Source: Allobranchiibius sp. CTAmp26
GTDB taxonomy: Bacteria; Actinomycetota; Actinomycetes; Actinomycetales; Dermatophilaceae
DNA length: 64,000 nt
Assembly: GCF_017565405.1 (NCBI RefSeq)
Contig: NZ_JAGEKR010000016.1
Location: 124,001-188,000, forward strand
Direction: 5' to 3'
Below the pieces are notes generated by a model, which saw only the letters and a program-made list of their open reading frames with translations, searched no databases and was not told the origin of the DNA. Shown here piece by piece: positions 61,675 through 64,000 of this stretch (position 1 is the stretch's first letter; every line of letters begins with the position of its first letter). Position numbers and translations under genes: made by a program.

Positions 61675-64000
61675 GTGAAGGCCATCCGACGTTTCCACGT
61701 CCGCACCGTCCTCCCCGAGCCGCTGGCTCCGCTGGGCGACCTCGCCAGCAATCTGCGATGGTCCTGGCACAGCCGCACGAGGAACCTGTTCCGGGACATC
61801 GATCCGCAGCGGTGGGAGGCCGTGCGACACGACCCGGTCGCGCTGCTCGCATCGTTCTCCGCCGACGAGCTGTCCCAGCTCGCCGCCGACACCGTGCTGG
61901 TCGAGCGGGTCCACGCGGCCGCCCGCAGCCTCGAGCGTTACCTGACGGCGCCGTCCTGGTACGACGACTTCGCCGCCGACCAGGAGGCGCCGCGGGCGAT
62001 CGCCTACTTCAGCGCCGAGTTCGGCATCACCCACGTGCTGCCGCAGTACTCCGGCGGCCTCGGCATCCTCGCCGGCGACCACCTGAAGTCCGCCTCCGAC
62101 CTCGGCGTGCCGATCGTCGGGCTCGGTCTGTTCTACAAGACCGGCTACTTCTCCCAGTCGCTGTCCGCGGACGGTTGGCAGCAGGAGACCTACCCGGTCC
62201 ACGATGCGGACGACCTGCCGCTTTCCCTCGTTCGCGAGGACGACGGCACCCCGGCGCGGGTGACCCTCGACCTGCCGGACGACCGCACGCTGCACGCCCG
62301 GATCTGGCGGGCACAGGTGGGGCGGGTGCCGCTGCTGCTGCTCGACTCCGACGTCGACGGCAACGACGACGCCGGGCGCGAGCTCACCAGCCGGCTCTAC
62401 GGAGGTGGCGGCGAGCAGCGGCTGCAGCAGGAGATGCTGCTCGGCATCGGCGGGGTGCGGGCCACCCGCATCTGGTCGCGCCTCACCGGCACCCCCTTGC
62501 CGGAGGTCTACCACTGCAACGAGGGCCACGCGGGCTTCCTCGGCCTGGAGCGCATCAGCGAGCTGGTCACCGGTGAGGGTCTGGAGTTCGACGACGCCGT
62601 CGAGGCGGTGCGCGCCGGCACGGTCTTCACCACGCACACTCCCGTGCCCGCCGGGATCGACCGGTTCGGCAAGGACCAGATCGAGCGGCACCTGGGCACC
62701 TTGCCCGGCGTACCCGCCGCCAAGGTCCTACCCCTCGGGTCCGAGACGTACGACGGTGGCGACCCCGCCGTCTTCAACATGGCCGTGATGGGGCTGCGGC
62801 TCGCGCAGCGCGCCAACGGGGTCTCGCAGCTGCACGGCGCCGTGAGCCGCGGGATGTTCGACGGGCTGTGGCCCGGGTTCGACGACTCCGAGGTGCCGAT
62901 CGCGAGCATCACCAACGGTGTTCACTCCCCGACGTGGGTCGATCCGAAGGTCGTGGAGCTGGGTCAGCGGTTCCTCGGACCGGAGCGGATCCGCGAGGAG
63001 CAGGCGTGGGACGCGCTCGGCCAGGTGCCGGTCGAAGAGTTCTGGCGGGTCAAGCGGGAGCTGCGCGAGCAGCTGGTGCGCGATGCCCGGCGGCGGGTCC
63101 GTGAGTCGTGGCTGCTGCGCGGCGCCTCGTCGGCCGAGTTGGGATGGACCGATGAGATCCTCAGCCCCGACGTGCTCACCATCGGCTTCGCGCGGCGGGT
63201 GCCGACGTACAAGCGCCTGACGCTCATGCTGCGCCACCCCGCGCGGCTGCGCCGGATGCTGTTGGACCCGCAGCGGCCCATCCAGCTGGTCATCGCCGGC
63301 AAGAGCCACCCGGCGGACGAGACCGGCAAGAAGCTGATCCAGCAGATGGTGCAGTTCGCCGACGACCCGGAGATCCGCCACCGCATCGTCTTCCTTCCGG
63401 GCTACGACATCGAGATGGCCCAGACGCTCTACCCCGGCTGCGACGTGTGGCTGAACAACCCGCTGCGCCCGTTCGAGGCGTGCGGTACGTCGGGCATGAA
63501 GGCCGCGCTCAACGGCGGGCTCAACCTGTCGATCCTCGACGGGTGGTGGGACGAGTGGTACGACGGTCACAACGGCTGGGCCATCCCCACCGCCGACGGG
63601 GTGCAGGACGCCGATCGCCGCGACGACCTCGAGGCGAACGCGCTCTACGACCTCATCGAGAACAACGTCGCCGCGACCTTCTACGACCGCGACGACGACG
63701 GCCTGCCGCAGCGCTGGCTGTCGATGGTGTCGCACACGCTCGCCACGCTCGGGCCGAAGGTGCAGGCGACCCGGATGGTCAAGGACTACACCCAGCAGCT
63801 CTACGCGCCGGCCGCGCAGGCGGCCCGGCGGCGGGCGCAGGACGGGTACACGCAGGCGCGTGAGCTCGCGGCGTACAAGCAGGAGGCGGCAGCCGCCTTC
63901 CCGCACGCCCGGGTGGACCACGTCGACGCCGACGGGGTGTCCGACAGCCCGCAGGTGGGCGATCGGGTGCACGTGCGCGCGTACGTGACCCTGGGCTCGC
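61675..64000 (+). CDS. glgP: Alpha-glucan phosphorylase (partial, cut by window end)
   Basis: The frame from GTG 61675 stays open to the last base, giving 775 residues so far. It begins KAIRRFHVRTVLPEPLAPLGDLASNLRWSW, followed by AYFSAEFGITHVLPQYSGGLGILAGDHLKSASDLG, both typical of the bacterial GT35 branch related to archaeal forms. YHCNEGHAGF, FTTHTPVPAGIDRF, GFARRVPTYKRL and the PLP lysine in GTSGMKAALNGGLNLSILDGWWDEW follow. It releases glucose-1-phosphate from glucan ends. Divergent from glgE; Pgm at the far end of that operon uses its product. Confidence 0.95.
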   Translation, partial: MKAIRRFHVRTVLPEPLAPLGDLASNLRWSWHSRTRNLFRDIDPQRWEAVRHDPVALLASFSADELSQLAADTVLVERVHAAARSLERYLTAPSWYDDFAADQEAPRAIAYFSAEFGITHVLPQYSGGLGILAGDHLKSASDLGVPIVGLGLFYKTGYFSQSLSADGWQQETYPVHDADDLPLSLVREDDGTPARVTLDLPDDRTLHARIWRAQVGRVPLLLLDSDVDGNDDAGRELTSRLYGGGGEQRLQQEMLLGIGGVRATRIWSRLTGTPLPEVYHCNEGHAGFLGLERISELVTGEGLEFDDAVEAVRAGTVFTTHTPVPAGIDRFGKDQIERHLGTLPGVPAAKVLPLGSETYDGGDPAVFNMAVMGLRLAQRANGVSQLHGAVSRGMFDGLWPGFDDSEVPIASITNGVHSPTWVDPKVVELGQRFLGPERIREEQAWDALGQVPVEEFWRVKRELREQLVRDARRRVRESWLLRGASSAELGWTDEILSPDVLTIGFARRVPTYKRLTLMLRHPARLRRMLLDPQRPIQLVIAGKSHPADETGKKLIQQMVQFADDPEIRHRIVFLPGYDIEMAQTLYPGCDVWLNNPLRPFEACGTSGMKAALNGGLNLSILDGWWDEWYDGHNGWAIPTADGVQDADRRDDLEANALYDLIENNVAATFYDRDDDGLPQRWLSMVSHTLATLGPKVQATRMVKDYTQQLYAPAAQAARRRAQDGYTQARELAAYKQEAAAAFPHARVDHVDADGVSDSPQVGDRVHVRAYVTLGS

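Overview
The window is high-GC actinobacterial chromosomal DNA. Evidence for this: dense short-spaced genes, many GTG and TTG starts, frequent 4-base stop/start overlaps, a MurT/GatD pair, a NucS mismatch endonuclease and a complete GlgE alpha-glucan pathway. Gene content and style fit Micrococcales, possibly Dermacoccaceae, but this is inference and the genus is not proven. No tRNA, rRNA, CRISPR array, transposase, phage gene or replication origin was seen. No stretch longer than about 250 bases lacks a gene.

Layout. 1-1.5 kb: the tail of a secreted beta-sandwich protein and a secreted barrel-type protein. 1.7-6.4 kb: GMC oxidoreductase, aldehyde dehydrogenase and a convergent amino-acid permease. 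6.6-10.4 kb: a SRPBCC protein, then an AraC regulator, VOC protein and UvrA-like ABC protein coupled by start/stop overlaps. 10.6-26.9 kb: tsaC, glyA, wecA and the F1Fo ATP synthase genes atpIBEFHAGD. The epsilon gene atpC lies 3.2 kb further on, behind a reversed block of murT, gatD and an EamA transporter; atpC, a DUF2550 gene and a GH13 hydrolase follow. 26.9-37.9 kb: PduO adenosyltransferase, gamma-glutamyltransferase, nucS, 3-hydroxyacyl-CoA dehydrogenase, terC, methylmalonyl-CoA epimerase, thiolase, meaB, a receiver-like/thioredoxin-like/TrxR-like fusion and a lipoprotein. 38-44.6 kb: a fructose PTS operon fruR-fruK-IIA-fruA-ptsH-ptsI. 44.8-52.3 kb: an isobutyryl-CoA-mutase-type large subunit, a fluoroacetate-dehalogenase-like hydrolase, a TPR/thioredoxin-fold protein, an esterase, an ATP-grasp-like protein, a small kinase and a DNA glycosylase. 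52.3-64 kb: glgE, treS, a maltokinase-GlgB fusion and pgm on the minus strand, with glgP divergent and cut by the window end.

The order tsaC, wecA, atp, DUF2550, pduO, nucS, epimerase, thiolase, TPR-thioredoxin, glgB, glgE, glgP matches from memory the order of the Mycobacterium tuberculosis Rv1301-Rv1328 region, so this is an old actinobacterial backbone with lineage-specific insertions (murT/gatD, fru operon, meaB/icm).

The most unusual signal is a set of six intergenic elements of about 70 bp that sit right after stop codons. Each is a pair of concentric palindromes: an inner one of 30 bp and an outer one of 70 bp (68 in one case) share one centre, so one word appears four times as two forward and two reverse copies. 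At least three sequence families use this same geometry. Other observations: a CRP/GlxR-type palindrome before atpI, many apparently leaderless genes (a TANNNT box 6-7 bases from the start codon), and strong hairpins between ATP synthase genes.
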